In this document: piece by piece, positions 52,286 to 63,589 of the stretch | How the letters are laid out: each line of letters opens with the position of its first letter | Position numbering within the stretch: position 1 is the first letter of the stretch | From: Actinomycetes bacterium | Lineage (GTDB): Bacteria > Actinomycetota > Acidimicrobiia > Acidimicrobiales > Palsa-688 | DNA: 64,000 bases | Assembly: GCA_021808665.1 (NCBI GenBank) | Contig: JAKBBA010000005.1 | Location: 32,091 to 96,090, forward strand | Direction: 5' to 3' | Translations under genes and position numbers: made by a program | The notes under the pieces: model-generated | Told to the model about the DNA's origin: nothing | The model's database searches: none | The model's input: only the letters and a program-made list of their open reading frames with translations

Positions 52286-52903
52286 ATGGCAGAGATAACC
52301 CTTGCAGCCGCGCCGGGTCGGGTAACCGGCTCAGCTGAGTCACGTCGCCTGCGCGCCGCCGGGCGCATACCGGCCGTCGTGTACGGCCACGGCGGGGAGG
52401 GCGTCGCTGTATCCGTTGACGGAAGGGAGCTGCGCCACGCCCTGTCGGGGGAGTCCGGCACGAACCAACTGCTCGACCTGAGGATCGCAGGCGAGTCTCA
52501 GCTGGTCCTGACCAGGATGATCCAGCGTCACCCGGTACGCCACACTGTCACCCACGTCGACTTCCAGGTCGTGCGCCGCGACGAGATCGTGAGCGCCGAA
52601 ATTCCGGTGGTCCTCGTCGGTGAGTCCGAGGCCGTCAAGGCGGTTCGGGCGAACGTCGAGCAGGTCCTGTCCACGCTGACGGTTCGCGCCAATCCGACGA
52701 AGATACCCGTCTCGGTCGAGGTGGACATGAGCCGCCTCGAGCCTGGGGGAGTCATTCGAGTCGAGGACCTTCCCCTCCCAGACGGTGTCACCGCCGACGT
52801 GCCCGGCGACGAAGTCGTCGTTCTGGCTTCCAGCGGTGAGTTGCAAGACGGCGCCGAGACCTCGGGCGACGGAGAGGGAGCGTCGAGCTCCGAGGAGGGC
52901 TGA
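52286..52903 (+). CDS. rplY: 50S ribosomal protein bL25, CTC form
   Basis: This 205-residue bL25 of the general-stress (CTC) type binds 5S rRNA. The N-terminal RNA-binding domain (SRRLRAAGRIPAVVYG, RHPVRHTVTHVDFQVV) is followed by the CTC beta domain (IPVVLVGESEAVK ... VPGDEVVVLAS). The tail is acidic and Ser-rich, as common in actinobacteria. It precedes pth by 48 bases. Confidence 0.93.
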   Translation: MAEITLAAAPGRVTGSAESRRLRAAGRIPAVVYGHGGEGVAVSVDGRELRHALSGESGTNQLLDLRIAGESQLVLTRMIQRHPVRHTVTHVDFQVVRRDEIVSAEIPVVLVGESEAVKAVRANVEQVLSTLTVRANPTKIPVSVEVDMSRLEPGGVIRVEDLPLPDGVTADVPGDEVVVLASSGELQDGAETSGDGEGASSSEEG

Positions 52904-52951
52904 CCGCTGGCCCCTGCGGACCTGCCGGCCCGCCAGGGGACCCCGGCGGAC

Positions 52952-53536
52952 GTGCTCGCGGTGGGACTCGGCAATCCCGGATCGGCCTACATCGGAACCC
53001 TTCATAACGTCGGTGCTGACGTCGTAGCCCTGCTCGCCTCTCGGCACGGAACAGCGCTTCGCCCTGACCGCTGCCACTCGCTCAGCGGCGAGGTTCGTGT
53101 CGATGGTCCCGGCGGGGAGCGACGCCTAGCCTTGGCTTTCCCCCAGACCTACATGAACGACTCTGGCAGAGCGGTCAGGCTCCTCATCCGCCGCTTCGGG
53201 GTAGACGACCTGGCAAGTCTCGTCGTCGTCCACGACGAGCTCGACCTTCCCGTCGGGGCGGTAAGAGTGAAGATGGGCGGCGGTTTGGCAGGCCACAACG
53301 GGCTCCGATCGATCAAGGCGCACCTTCACTCCGACGACTTCGCAAGAGTTCGCATCGGGATCGGCAAGCCACCAGGAGGCAAAGAGCGCGGAGCGGAGCA
53401 CGTCTTGAAAGTCCCAGCGAAAAAGACCCGTGCCGAGCTCGACGTGAGCATCGAAACCGCAGCCGACGCCGTAGAGTGCATTCTCAACGAAGGTGTAGCA
53501 GCGGCTCAGAACCTGTTCAATGCGTCACGTGACTGA
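52952..53536 (+). CDS. pth: Peptidyl-tRNA hydrolase
   Basis: This 194-residue enzyme cleaves peptidyl-tRNA released from stalled ribosomes. GLGNPGSAYIGTLHNVG at about 5-21 contains the catalytic His, TYMNDSG the Asn, and HDELDLPVG the Asp. The GTG start has no strong ribosome site but fits the family N-terminus. Its 3' end overlaps the mfd start by 17 bases. Confidence 0.93.
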   Translation: MLAVGLGNPGSAYIGTLHNVGADVVALLASRHGTALRPDRCHSLSGEVRVDGPGGERRLALAFPQTYMNDSGRAVRLLIRRFGVDDLASLVVVHDELDLPVGAVRVKMGGGLAGHNGLRSIKAHLHSDDFARVRIGIGKPPGGKERGAEHVLKVPAKKTRAELDVSIETAADAVECILNEGVAAAQNLFNASRD

Positions 53537-56500
53537 CCTGGCCCGGGTCTACCGGGCTTCCGGACCTCTAGGAGCGCTGCTGGACGTTTCGGGCGACGAC
53601 GAGGTGTTCGAGCTTGCGATCGATTCGCCCGGCTCGGTGCTGAGCGTCCCCGAAGCTGCGCGAGCGTTCGCCGTTGCCAGTTTGGCCCAGAGGCTTCGGC
53701 GGCGGCTCGTGGTGGTAGCGACGCCGACCCACTCCGAAGCTGAACGTCTCGCCGGCGACCTCGAAGTATTCCTTGGGGCGGGAACAGTAGACGTCTGCCC
53801 CGCCTGGGAGACCCTGCCACTTGAGCGGGTCAGCCCAGCGACAGAGACGATGGGCCGCAGGGTGAGAACCATGTGGCATCTGCGCTCCTGGGCCTCGCAG
53901 GGCGGGACAGGATCCGCGCGGGTTGTCGTCGCTCCAGTCAAAGCTCTCCTGCAGCGCCTCGGCCCCCACGTCGAAGACACCGACCCGGTCGTGGTCTCCA
54001 AAGGCGACACTGTGGATCTCGACGACTTGGTCGCAAGGCTTGTGGGTCTGGGGTATCGACGCGAGTACCAGGTGGAGCACCGCGGCGAGATAGCGGTCAG
54101 AGGCTCGATAGTCGACGTGTACGGCTCTACGGCTGATGTCCCCGTGCGCATCGACCTTTGGGGCGACGAGGTGGACCGTCTAAGCGAATTCTCCGTCGGA
54201 GATCAACGTTCGAACGCTGACGTCGGGCGTGTAGAGCTGTTTGCCTGCAGGGAGCTACGTCCCACCCAGGAGATACGAGCCAGGGCGGCCGAACTGGTGC
54301 GCAGCGCCCCTTGGGGTCGAGCCCAGTGGGAGCGACTAGCAGACGGAGCCTTCTTCGACGGGATGGAATCGTGGCTCGCGTGGCTATCCGACGACGAGCA
54401 CCTCTTGGGCGACTTGGTTCCCGACGACGCGCTGGTCCTTCTGGTCGAACCACGCCGGATGCGCGATCGAGCGCTTGACCTGATCGCCGAGGAGGACTCC
54501 TTGGTGTCCACCCTTGCTCGCACCTGGAACGTCGAAAGCAACGGCCTACCTCGCCTGCACCTGCCTTTCGACCGGCTACTGGCTCGAACCAATGCGCCGA
54601 CTTTGAGCATCACGGCAGCCCCGGAGAGCCCCGACACGCTCACGGTCGGAGCGTCTGGATGGGATCCCCTAGCCGGAGGAGGCGAACGCCTGGTAGGACA
54701 GCTCAAAGCCCTCCAAGCCGAACGTTACCGGGTTGCGGTCTGCGCCGACGGCCACGCCAGCGCGTCACGTCTGAGGGACCTTCTCGAATCCCACGGCGTT
54801 GCGGCCACAGTGGACGAGAGGCCTTCGGGCTTCGACGACGGCCGTGCCCACGTAGTGGCCGCACCCCTCGAACGGGGCTTTTTGTACCGCGAGCGCAGGG
54901 TTGCTGTAGTAGCCGAGAGCGACCTGACCGGCCGGAGGCGCACCCACCGCCGCCCACGGCCCAAAGCCCGCAACTCCGAAACTTTCTTCGACGACCTTCG
55001 TAGCGGCTCCCTTGTGGTGCACCACCAACACGGAGTTGGGCGCTTCACCGGGATGGTGAAACGCTCGATCGGTGGGGTGGAGCGCGACTACCTACTACTT
55101 GAGTACAAAGGCGGCGACAAGCTCTACGTCCCGTCAGACCAGGTCGACCTGCTTCGCCCATACAGCGGAGGCGACAGCCCCGCTCTAAACCGTCTCAACG
55201 GGGCGGAGTGGCAGCGGACCAAGACCAAAGTACGCTCGGCTGTCCGTGAGATAGCCCAAGAGCTCGTAGTCCTCTACCAAAAGCGGATCACCTCCCCCGG
55301 GCACGCTTTCGCCCCGGACACCCCCTGGCAGGCCGAGATCGAGGAGTCCTTCCCCTACCAGGAAACCCCGGACCAGCTCACGGCGATCGCCGATGTCAAA
55401 GCCGACATGGAACAGCCGAGCCCCATGGACCGGCTGGTGTGCGGCGACGTAGGGTTCGGCAAGACCGAGGTTGCGCTGCGGGCGGCTTTCAAAGCGGTCC
55501 AAGACGGAAAGCAGGTGGCTGTCTTGGTCCCGACGACGCTTCTCGCCTCGCAGCACCACCAGACGTTCTCCGAGCGCTTCGACGGCTACCCGCTTCGAGT
55601 GGAGATGCTTTCGAGGTTCTTGACGCCATCCCAGTCTAAGGCCGTCGTCGACGGTCTGGCGGACGGCAGCGTCGACATCGTCGTAGGTACCCACAAGCTG
55701 CTGTCGTCGGATGTGTCTTTCAAAGCGCTCGGGCTGCTCGTCGTAGACGAGGAGCAACGCTTCGGCGTGCACCACAAGGAGGCGATCAAAAAACTTCGCG
55801 CCGACGTGGACGTTCTCACTCTCACCGCGACCCCGATACCTCGCACCTTGGAAATGAGCCTCACCGGCATCCGTGACCTCACCTTGTTGCACACCCCTCC
55901 CGCGGACCGCCAGCCAATACTCACGTACGTGGGGGAACACGACGAGCGCGCCGTCGCAGAAGCGATCCGCCGGGAACTGCTCCGAGAGGGGCAGGTCTTC
56001 TATGTGCACAACAGGGTCGCTGATATAGAACGCAAGGCGGACGAACTTCGTAGCCTGGTTCCAGAGGCCCGCATCGCGGTGGCGCACGGCCAGATGGACG
56101 AGGGGGCCTTGGAGAGAGTCGTCTTGGACTTCTGGGAGGGAGCCTACGACGTGCTCGTCTGCACGACGATCATCGAGTCGGGTATCGACATGCCTACCGT
56201 GAACACGCTGGTAGTCGACCGAGCAGACCGCCTGGGACTGGGACAGCTCCACCAACTGCGCGGCCGGGTGGGACGCTCCGGTCAACGTGCCTACGCCTAC
56301 CTCTTCTACCCGCCGGACCAGGTTCTCTCCGAGGAAGCCTACGAAAGACTCAAGACGATCGGCGAGCACACCGAACTCGGGTCGGGCTTCAAGATAGCCA
56401 TGCGCGACCTGGAGATCCGAGGTGCGGGGAACTTGCTCGGTGGAGACCAGTCCGGCCACATAGCCGCCGTTGGATACGACCTGTACGTGCAGATGGTCTC

Positions 56501-57014
56501 CGAGGCGGTGGCTGAGCTTAAAGGCGAGCCGCTGCGAGAGCCGGCGGAGATCAAACTCGACCTTCCGGTGAGTGCAAACCTTCCCTCCGACTACGTCGCC
56601 AGGGAGGACCTCCGCTTGGAGGCCTACCGCCGTCTTGCCACGGTCAGCTCCCGAAGCGCAGTGGACGACATTGAAAGCGAATGGCTGGACCGTTTCGGTC
56701 CGCTACCCGAGCCGGCGCTCGGGCTCCTCAACATAGCCATGCTGCGAGCCGAGTGTGCGCGTGTAGGGGTACGCGAAGTGACTGTCGTCTCCAGCGGCTC
56801 TGGCTTGGCAGGAGGCGGGTACACGGCCCGGATAGCTCCGGTAGAGCTCAAATTTTCCCAGACGGTGCGCCTAGGTCGTCTCGCCCCCAAGGCCGTCTAC
56901 AAGCAGGACACCGGCCAGTTAGTAGTGCCTCTGTCAAGGAGCACCGATCCCGTCGAGCACGTACGCGTTTTGCTTTCGGAGCTGTTCCCCCCGGTAGCAT
57001 CGGCGACGCCGTGA
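53520..57014 (+). CDS. mfd: Transcription-repair coupling factor
   Basis: This 1164-residue DNA translocase releases stalled RNA polymerase and recruits nucleotide excision repair. The N-terminal UvrB-like domain is followed by the RNA-polymerase-interacting (CarD-like) domain HHQHGVGRFTGM near 500, Walker A GDVGFGKTEVA near 641, VVDEEQRFGV near 743, TATPIPRTLEMSL, and the C-terminal GRVGRSGQRAYAYLF. Length is normal. ATG 53520 (or GTG 53529) overlaps pth. Its stop overlaps the lipoprotein start as GTGA. Confidence 0.95.
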   Translation: MRHVTDLARVYRASGPLGALLDVSGDDEVFELAIDSPGSVLSVPEAARAFAVASLAQRLRRRLVVVATPTHSEAERLAGDLEVFLGAGTVDVCPAWETLPLERVSPATETMGRRVRTMWHLRSWASQGGTGSARVVVAPVKALLQRLGPHVEDTDPVVVSKGDTVDLDDLVARLVGLGYRREYQVEHRGEIAVRGSIVDVYGSTADVPVRIDLWGDEVDRLSEFSVGDQRSNADVGRVELFACRELRPTQEIRARAAELVRSAPWGRAQWERLADGAFFDGMESWLAWLSDDEHLLGDLVPDDALVLLVEPRRMRDRALDLIAEEDSLVSTLARTWNVESNGLPRLHLPFDRLLARTNAPTLSITAAPESPDTLTVGASGWDPLAGGGERLVGQLKALQAERYRVAVCADGHASASRLRDLLESHGVAATVDERPSGFDDGRAHVVAAPLERGFLYRERRVAVVAESDLTGRRRTHRRPRPKARNSETFFDDLRSGSLVVHHQHGVGRFTGMVKRSIGGVERDYLLLEYKGGDKLYVPSDQVDLLRPYSGGDSPALNRLNGAEWQRTKTKVRSAVREIAQELVVLYQKRITSPGHAFAPDTPWQAEIEESFPYQETPDQLTAIADVKADMEQPSPMDRLVCGDVGFGKTEVALRAAFKAVQDGKQVAVLVPTTLLASQHHQTFSERFDGYPLRVEMLSRFLTPSQSKAVVDGLADGSVDIVVGTHKLLSSDVSFKALGLLVVDEEQRFGVHHKEAIKKLRADVDVLTLTATPIPRTLEMSLTGIRDLTLLHTPPADRQPILTYVGEHDERAVAEAIRRELLREGQVFYVHNRVADIERKADELRSLVPEARIAVAHGQMDEGALERVVLDFWEGAYDVLVCTTIIESGIDMPTVNTLVVDRADRLGLGQLHQLRGRVGRSGQRAYAYLFYPPDQVLSEEAYERLKTIGEHTELGSGFKIAMRDLEIRGAGNLLGGDQSGHIAAVGYDLYVQMVSEAVAELKGEPLREPAEIKLDLPVSANLPSDYVAREDLRLEAYRRLATVSSRSAVDDIESEWLDRFGPLPEPALGLLNIAMLRAECARVGVREVTVVSSGSGLAGGGYTARIAPVELKFSQTVRLGRLAPKAVYKQDTGQLVVPLSRSTDPVEHVRVLLSELFPPVASATP

Positions 57015-58054
57015 AGAAAGACGCAGTGACGAATATGGATGACAAATTGCCCGCATTCCCGATCCAAGTCCTAGACAGCCCCCGACTGGCGAAGGTGCGC
57101 TCCCGGCGCCGGCCGGCCGCTCAGGAGGCGCCGCGCGCTCGTAGGCGTCTCAGGGCGGCGGTGCTCGCGTCAGGGGCGCTCGTTGCCGCGGTTGGTCTAT
57201 CAGCATGCAATGGGTCGCCCTACGCAGCGACGGTGAACGGGCAGGTGGTATCCGTCGCTGCGCTAAACCACCAGCTCGCCGAGTGGACCTCGAACGCCAC
57301 GTACGTCAGCGACGTCGACAACGCTAACTCGACGGCACAAGGCGGAAGCGGAGTGGGAGTGTTGGGAGCGGGAGGTCCGGGTACCTACAGCAGCGCTTTC
57401 GTGGCGAACATCTTGGGTTACAACGTCAACTTCGACATCCTCGCCCAGCGCTTGGCCGCCACTCACCAACTTCCTGGGCAGGACATTTTGGAGGCGGCAC
57501 GGGCTGTCAACGAGTCCCAGGCCAGCTACTGGAGCGGCTTCCCCGCTTCCCTTCGAAGCTTCCTCGTGGACGACCTTGCGTACGAGGCTGCCCTGGTGCC
57601 CTCCAGCGCCTCGACGTCAGCCTTGAAGAGCTCCTACACCAAGGTCGAGCCTTACCTCTTCTCCCAGCTGTGCCTGCGCCAGGCGACGGCCACCACACTT
57701 TCCGAAGCCAAGAGCCTCGCTTCGGGTGGTTTCGTGGGATCGGTTTCATGCTACGACCAGGCTGGCGTCGAAGCTCAGAGCTCCGCGTGGCAGGCAGCCG
57801 CGCTCAAGTTGGCAGCGAACGGGGACGTCTCGGCACCGGTCAAGACGGCCTACGGTTACGCGGTGCTGGAGCGGGTGAGCAAGACCTCTCCGGGTCGAAC
57901 CCCTGGAGTGGACCGCGTCCTCTCGTTGCTCAACGCTCAGAGCGAGCCGTCGCAGTTGACAGCTGTAGCCAACTCTGCGCACGTCAAGGTGAATCCGGCC
58001 TACGGGTCGTGGTCCAACGGTCAGATCACTCCGCCCGCCGCTCCTAAAGGGTGA
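57011..58054 (+). CDS. SurA/PrsA-like lipoprotein
   Basis: This 347-residue protein has an unusually long N-terminus (about 46-60 residues), then a basic-hydrophobic signal RRRLRAAVLASGALVAAVGLSAC with a lipobox LSAC, so it is probably a lipoprotein acting outside the membrane. The mature part starts with YAATVNGQVVSVAALNHQL, typical of SurA N-terminal domains, and ends with a parvulin-like segment (TAYGYAVLERVSK) without the full catalytic set, so chaperone activity is likelier than isomerase. The mfd-lipoprotein-mazG order matches mycobacteria. ATG 57035 is an alternative start. Confidence 0.75.
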   Translation: MKKDAVTNMDDKLPAFPIQVLDSPRLAKVRSRRRPAAQEAPRARRRLRAAVLASGALVAAVGLSACNGSPYAATVNGQVVSVAALNHQLAEWTSNATYVSDVDNANSTAQGGSGVGVLGAGGPGTYSSAFVANILGYNVNFDILAQRLAATHQLPGQDILEAARAVNESQASYWSGFPASLRSFLVDDLAYEAALVPSSASTSALKSSYTKVEPYLFSQLCLRQATATTLSEAKSLASGGFVGSVSCYDQAGVEAQSSAWQAAALKLAANGDVSAPVKTAYGYAVLERVSKTSPGRTPGVDRVLSLLNAQSEPSQLTAVANSAHVKVNPAYGSWSNGQITPPAAPKG

Positions 58055-59469
58055 CAGGTCGGGTGGTCGTCGTGGGGTTAGGCCCCGGTGACCCGAAACT
58101 GTTCTCCCTGGCCGCGACCGAAGCGCTCAGTGCTTCGACAAGGCGGTTTTTGCGGACATCGCGCCATCCGAGCGCTCACCTCGTGTCGCCGGCCGAGACC
58201 TTCGATCATCTCTACGACACTGCAGAGTCGATGGGCGAGGTCTACTCGTCGATAGTCGAGGCGCTGGCCGTTGCAGCCGAGGAAGCCTCCGAGCGACACC
58301 AAGCGGTGCTATACGCGGTTCCCGGCTCGCCATTGGTCGCCGAGCGCACCGTGGCGATGCTGCGCGACGACCCTAGGCTAAGCGTGGAGATAATCCCAGC
58401 ACTTTCTTTTGTCGACCTCGCATGGCAGCGACTGGGAATCGATCCGATGGCGGCCGGTGTCCGCTTAGTCGACGGGCATCGCTTCGCTAGTGAGGCTGCC
58501 GGCAGCTCCGGCCCGTTCCTCGTCGGCCAGTGCGACACCAAGATGACCCTGTCCGACATCAAGCTGTGCGTCGACGACGGGCCCGAGGTAACTGTGATGG
58601 CTCGCCTCGGCCTCGCCGACGAGAGCGTGTTCAAAGTGGGCTGGTCGGAACTCGACCGCAGCTTCGAAGCGGACCATCTGACATGCCTGTGGATCCCGCG
58701 ACTGGCGTCGCCTGTTGCTGGGGAAATGACACAGTTGGTAGAGCTCGTCAGGTTGCTGCGAGAGCGCTGCCCTTGGGACCGCCGCCAAACGCACGCCAGT
58801 CTGAGCCGTCACCTCCTAGAAGAAACCTACGAACTGCTGGAAGCGATCGAAGGGTTGGAGAATCCCGGTGGCTACGAGCACCTTGAAGAAGAACTGGGCG
58901 ACGTGCTGTTCCAGGTGGCTTTCCACGCGAACCTCGCGGCTGAGGCGGGAGAGTTCGACCTCTCCGACGTCGCCAGGACGATTCACGACAAGCTCGTCGA
59001 ACGCCACCCGCACGTTTTCGGACCGCCTGGCACCGAAGTCCCTAACTGGGAGGAAGCCAAGAAGCTGGAGAAGGCCAGGACCAGTCTTCTCGACGGCATT
59101 CCGGTGACTTTGCCGGCCCTGCTTTACGCCTACAAGGTCCAGTCGAGAGCCAGCTCTATAGGCTTCGACTGGGACAATGCGCCGGAAGCGTGGCAGAAGG
59201 TGAACGAGGAGTTACGCGAGCTCGAGGAGGAAATCGAAGCTGGCCCTGCCGGCTCGTCGGCCATCAGCGACGAGCTAGGCGACGTGCTCTTCTCGCTCGT
59301 CAACGTTGCCCGCCACCTTCGCATCGACCCCGAGGCAGCGTTGCGGTCGTCGGCTGCCAAATTCAAGTTGCGCTTCGCAGCGATGGAGACGCTGGCCTCT
59401 GATAGAGGTGTAGCCGTCACAGACGAGTTGTGGAACGAGGTAAAGGCCGCGCAGGGCGACCCTGGGTAG
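58051..59469 (+). CDS. mazG: MazG nucleoside triphosphate pyrophosphohydrolase with tetrapyrrole-methylase domain
   Basis: This 472-residue fusion has an N-terminal tetrapyrrole (corrin/porphyrin) methylase-like domain (VVVGLGPGDPKLFSLAATEAL, residues 1-215), then two MazG domains, the first with CPWDRRQTHASLSRHLLEETYELLEAI, EELGDVLFQVAFHA and the second with ELREL, DELGDVLFSLVNVARH. It hydrolyses noncanonical NTPs to the monophosphate. The same arrangement is known from B. subtilis YabN. GTG 58051 overlaps the upstream stop. Confidence 0.92.
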   Translation: MTGRVVVVGLGPGDPKLFSLAATEALSASTRRFLRTSRHPSAHLVSPAETFDHLYDTAESMGEVYSSIVEALAVAAEEASERHQAVLYAVPGSPLVAERTVAMLRDDPRLSVEIIPALSFVDLAWQRLGIDPMAAGVRLVDGHRFASEAAGSSGPFLVGQCDTKMTLSDIKLCVDDGPEVTVMARLGLADESVFKVGWSELDRSFEADHLTCLWIPRLASPVAGEMTQLVELVRLLRERCPWDRRQTHASLSRHLLEETYELLEAIEGLENPGGYEHLEEELGDVLFQVAFHANLAAEAGEFDLSDVARTIHDKLVERHPHVFGPPGTEVPNWEEAKKLEKARTSLLDGIPVTLPALLYAYKVQSRASSIGFDWDNAPEAWQKVNEELRELEEEIEAGPAGSSAISDELGDVLFSLVNVARHLRIDPEAALRSSAAKFKLRFAAMETLASDRGVAVTDELWNEVKAAQGDPG

Positions 59470-59521
59470 CGAGCGGTGTGGAGGGTGCTTCCGCGCCGCC
59501 GTTGGGCAGGGTAGCGTTTAG

Positions 59522-61131
<1,610 letters not shown>

Positions 61132-61156
61132 TGATGCACAGACGTCCCGGTAACGG

Positions 61157-61162
61157 TATGGT
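61157..61162 (+). promoter_or_regulatory. Candidate -10 TATGGT for coxS
   Basis: TATGGT lies 42 bases before the coxS ATG, which itself has AAGGGGAGAG upstream. No clear -35 is seen. Weak. Confidence 0.25.
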
Positions 61163-61204
61163 CTACACACAACAACTTTCGACATGGAAGGGGAGAGCCG
61201 AACA

Positions 61205-61681
61205 ATGAAGGTTTCGATGACCGTCAACGGTGCCCGCTGCGACCACGACGTAGAGCCACGCACGCTGCTGGTTCACTATCTGCGGGAGACGGTCGGCCTT
61301 ACCGGTACCAACATCGGTTGTGACACTTCTTCATGTGGCGCCTGTACGGTCCTCGTGGGCGGCGAGTCCGTCAAGTCGTGCACGATGCTCGCCGTTCAAG
61401 CCGACGGCGCCGACATCACGACCATCGAGGGGCTCGCGGGCGCTGACGGAGAGCTGCACCCGGTCCAGGAGGCTTTCAGAGAGAAGCACGGTCTGCAGTG
61501 CGGTTACTGCACGCCTGGCATGGTCATGGCGATCGTCTCTCTTCTCAAGGAGAATCCGCACCCGACAGAGACCGAGGTGCGCGAGGGCATCGAGGGGAAC
61601 CTGTGCCGCTGCACGGGATACCACAACATCGTCGCAGCGGCGTTGTACGCAGCGGAAAGCGCCAAGGCGGGGGCGGCGTGA
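61205..61681 (+). CDS. CoxS-type [2Fe-2S] subunit of a molybdenum hydroxylase
   Basis: This 158-residue small subunit of an aerobic CO-dehydrogenase-type (xanthine oxidase family) molybdenum enzyme passes electrons from the molybdenum site to FAD. The plant-ferredoxin-like cluster uses [14 protein letters not shown] and a later Cys in SCTM; the helical domain has [10 protein letters not shown] and [10 protein letters not shown] for the second cluster. AAGGGGAG before ATG 61205 sets the start. The usual large molybdenum subunit (CoxL) is not adjacent, so the substrate cannot be named. Confidence 0.9.
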   Translation: MKVSMTVNGARCDHDVEPRTLLVHYLRETVGLTGTNIGCDTSSCGACTVLVGGESVKSCTMLAVQADGADITTIEGLAGADGELHPVQEAFREKHGLQCGYCTPGMVMAIVSLLKENPHPTETEVREGIEGNLCRCTGYHNIVAAALYAAESAKAGAA

Positions 61682-61724
61682 AATACAGAGAAATTTCAAC
61701 CAGCCGAGTCAAAGGAGCCGACCA

Positions 61725-62549
61725 GTGATACCCGCATCTTTCGACTATCGACGTGCGTCGAACCTAGACGAGGCTCTCATGATGCTCAGTGACGGCGGCG
61801 ACGACGCGAAGTTGCTCGCCGGGGGACACTCCCTGCTTCCGCTTATGAAGCTGCGCCTAGCGGCTCCCTCGACGCTTGTCGACATCGGCAGGATCCCCGA
61901 CCTCTCCTACGTTCGTGAGGAGGGTGACGCTTTGGTCATCGGAGCGTTGACCCGTCACCGGGATGTCGAGACGAACCGCCTGGTGGGCGAGCACGCCCCT
62001 CTCGTGGCTCACGTGGCCGGTCAGGTCGGGGACCCTCAGGTGCGTCACCGTGGAACGATAGGCGGGTCAGTGGCGCACGGCGATGCCGCCTCGGACCTTC
62101 CCGCCGCGTGCCTGGCGATGGGAGCAACGTTCACAGCGGTAAGTCCTACGGGTACCCGTACGATCGACTCCTCGGAGTTCTTCCTGGGCTTCTTGGAAAC
62201 CGCCCTTCGTCCCGACGAGATATTGACTGAGATCTCGGTTCCCAAGGCCACAGGAGCGGGATGGTCCTTCCAGAAGTTCAATCGACGTGCCCAGGACTGG
62301 GCGATCGTCGGGGTGGCAGCCTTGCGAGGTGAGCGAACCGGCGTGAGCCTCGTGAACATGGGCTCGGTGCCGGTTCGGGCCTCTGCCGTGGAAGCCGCGC
62401 TCGCCGGGGGCGCTGACGAGACCGAAGCGGCATCCCACGCGTCGGACGGGCTCGAACCACCTGCGGACCTCAACGCTTCATCCGAGTACCGGCGTCATCT
62501 CGCCCAGGTTCTTGTGCGTCGTGCGCTAGAAGAAGCTCGAGCGGCGTAG
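61725..62549 (+). CDS. CoxM-type FAD-binding subunit of a molybdenum hydroxylase
   Basis: This 274-residue medium subunit binds FAD through LLAGGHSLLPLMKLRL (about 31-46) and TIGGSVAHGDAASDLP (about 110-125), standard CoxM motifs, and has the C-terminal CO_deh_flav_C domain. The second FAD motif reads TIGGSVAHGD rather than TIGGNLAH. AAAGGAG eight bases before the GTG sets the start. It follows coxS by 43 bases. Confidence 0.9.
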   Translation: MIPASFDYRRASNLDEALMMLSDGGDDAKLLAGGHSLLPLMKLRLAAPSTLVDIGRIPDLSYVREEGDALVIGALTRHRDVETNRLVGEHAPLVAHVAGQVGDPQVRHRGTIGGSVAHGDAASDLPAACLAMGATFTAVSPTGTRTIDSSEFFLGFLETALRPDEILTEISVPKATGAGWSFQKFNRRAQDWAIVGVAALRGERTGVSLVNMGSVPVRASAVEAALAGGADETEAASHASDGLEPPADLNASSEYRRHLAQVLVRRALEEARAA

Positions 62550-62552
62550 TCT
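62547..62552 (+). promoter_or_regulatory. -10 hexamer TAGTCT, leaderless coxD
   Basis: TAGTCT overlaps the coxM stop codon and ends six bases before the GTG at 62559. It might give coxD separate transcription inside the cluster. Confidence 0.4.
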
Positions 62553-62558
62553 GCGGGG

Positions 62559-63512
62559 GTGACAGGCCCGCAGACTTCTCAGACGTCACCGGTCGACGGT
62601 GGGTTCCGACGTAGCGATCTCACCGTCGAGTCGGTCAGCGACGGCCTCTCCGCTAACGGGTATTTAGCGGATGAGGCCCTTTGTACTTCGATCTTCCTGG
62701 CCTTGGCGCTACGCCGGCCGCTGCTGCTAGAAGGTGAGGCTGGCGTCGGCAAGACCGAAGTAGCCAAAGTCCTCTCTGCCTGGACTGGAGGAAGACTACT
62801 GCGACTGCAGTGCTACGAAGGCATCGACGTGTCCCAAGCCGTCTACGAATGGGACTACGCCCGCCAACTTCTTCACCTTCGCGCTGCCGAAGCATTCAAG
62901 GGTGCTGCGAGCGGGGAGACGATCGAAGACGAGGTCTACAGCGAGAAATTCCTAGTACGTAGGCCTCTGCTGTCGGCGATCGATGGTCGGGATGGACCAC
63001 CAGCGGTCCTTCTAATAGACGAAGTCGACCGCGCCGACGACGAGTTCGAGGCTTTCTTGCTCGAATTTCTCTCCGACTACGCGGTGACGGTACCGGAGCT
63101 CGGCACGTTCAGTGCTTCTGAGCCGCCGGTGGTGATAGTGACCTCCAACCGGACTAGGGACGTGCATGATGCTTTGAAGCGACGCTGCCTCTATCACTGG
63201 GTGGAGCACCCCGACTTCGAGCGCGAAGTGGCGATCATCGAGAGGCGAGCGCCCCAAGCGCTGCCGGAGCTAGCCCGCCAAGTCGCCGCGGCCGTGGAAG
63301 CGCTGCGCGGCATGCACCTCTACAAGCCGCCTGGCGTAGCCGAATCGATCGACTGGACCGCGTCGCTCGCGGCGCTGGGTCGGCGCGTGATCGACGGACG
63401 CTCCGTCGAGTTGACCCTCGGCAGTGTCCTTAAATACCAAGAGGATCAGAATCGCGTTCGAGCTAGCGGTGTCGCTGAGCTGGTGAAGGCGGCGCTCGGC
63501 CGTGCGGGATGA
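62559..63512 (+). CDS. coxD: CoxD-type MoxR AAA+ ATPase
   Basis: This 317-residue MoxR-family AAA+ protein has Walker A GEAGVGKTEV near residue 60, Walker B AVLLIDEVDRADDEFEAFLLE near 150, sensor 1 VIVTSNRTRDVHDALKRRC, and YHWVEHPD as seen in CoxD. CoxD helps insert the sulfur or copper into the active site of the CO dehydrogenase large subunit. Its context next to CoxS and CoxM supports the assignment. Its stop overlaps a tiny open frame that leads into coxE. Confidence 0.85.
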   Translation: MTGPQTSQTSPVDGGFRRSDLTVESVSDGLSANGYLADEALCTSIFLALALRRPLLLEGEAGVGKTEVAKVLSAWTGGRLLRLQCYEGIDVSQAVYEWDYARQLLHLRAAEAFKGAASGETIEDEVYSEKFLVRRPLLSAIDGRDGPPAVLLIDEVDRADDEFEAFLLEFLSDYAVTVPELGTFSASEPPVVIVTSNRTRDVHDALKRRCLYHWVEHPDFEREVAIIERRAPQALPELARQVAAAVEALRGMHLYKPPGVAESIDWTASLAALGRRVIDGRSVELTLGSVLKYQEDQNRVRASGVAELVKAALGRAG

Positions 63513-63589
63513 GAGCCGCCGCTGACAGGGTTGCGGTGCGGCCTGAAGTCGCAGGTGCGCTGTTCGGTTCCGGGGGGCTTCGAGGGTGA
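63509..63589 (+). CDS. 26-residue open frame linking coxD to coxE, possible coupling peptide
   Basis: ATG 63509 overlaps the coxD stop (ATGA), and the TGA at 63587-63589 overlaps the coxE GTG (GTGA). The 26-codon frame MRAAADRVAVRPEVAGALFG... is bounded exactly by two translational-coupling junctions. I know of no such peptide in cox clusters. It may be a real coupling leader or chance. Confidence 0.3.
   Translation: MRAAADRVAVRPEVAGALFGSGGLRG

Noticed and set aside
55185..56459. Long open frame (424 codons) on the minus strand within mfd
   Set aside because: It is antisense to conserved helicase motifs of mfd and has no recognisable domain; long antisense frames are expected at this GC content.
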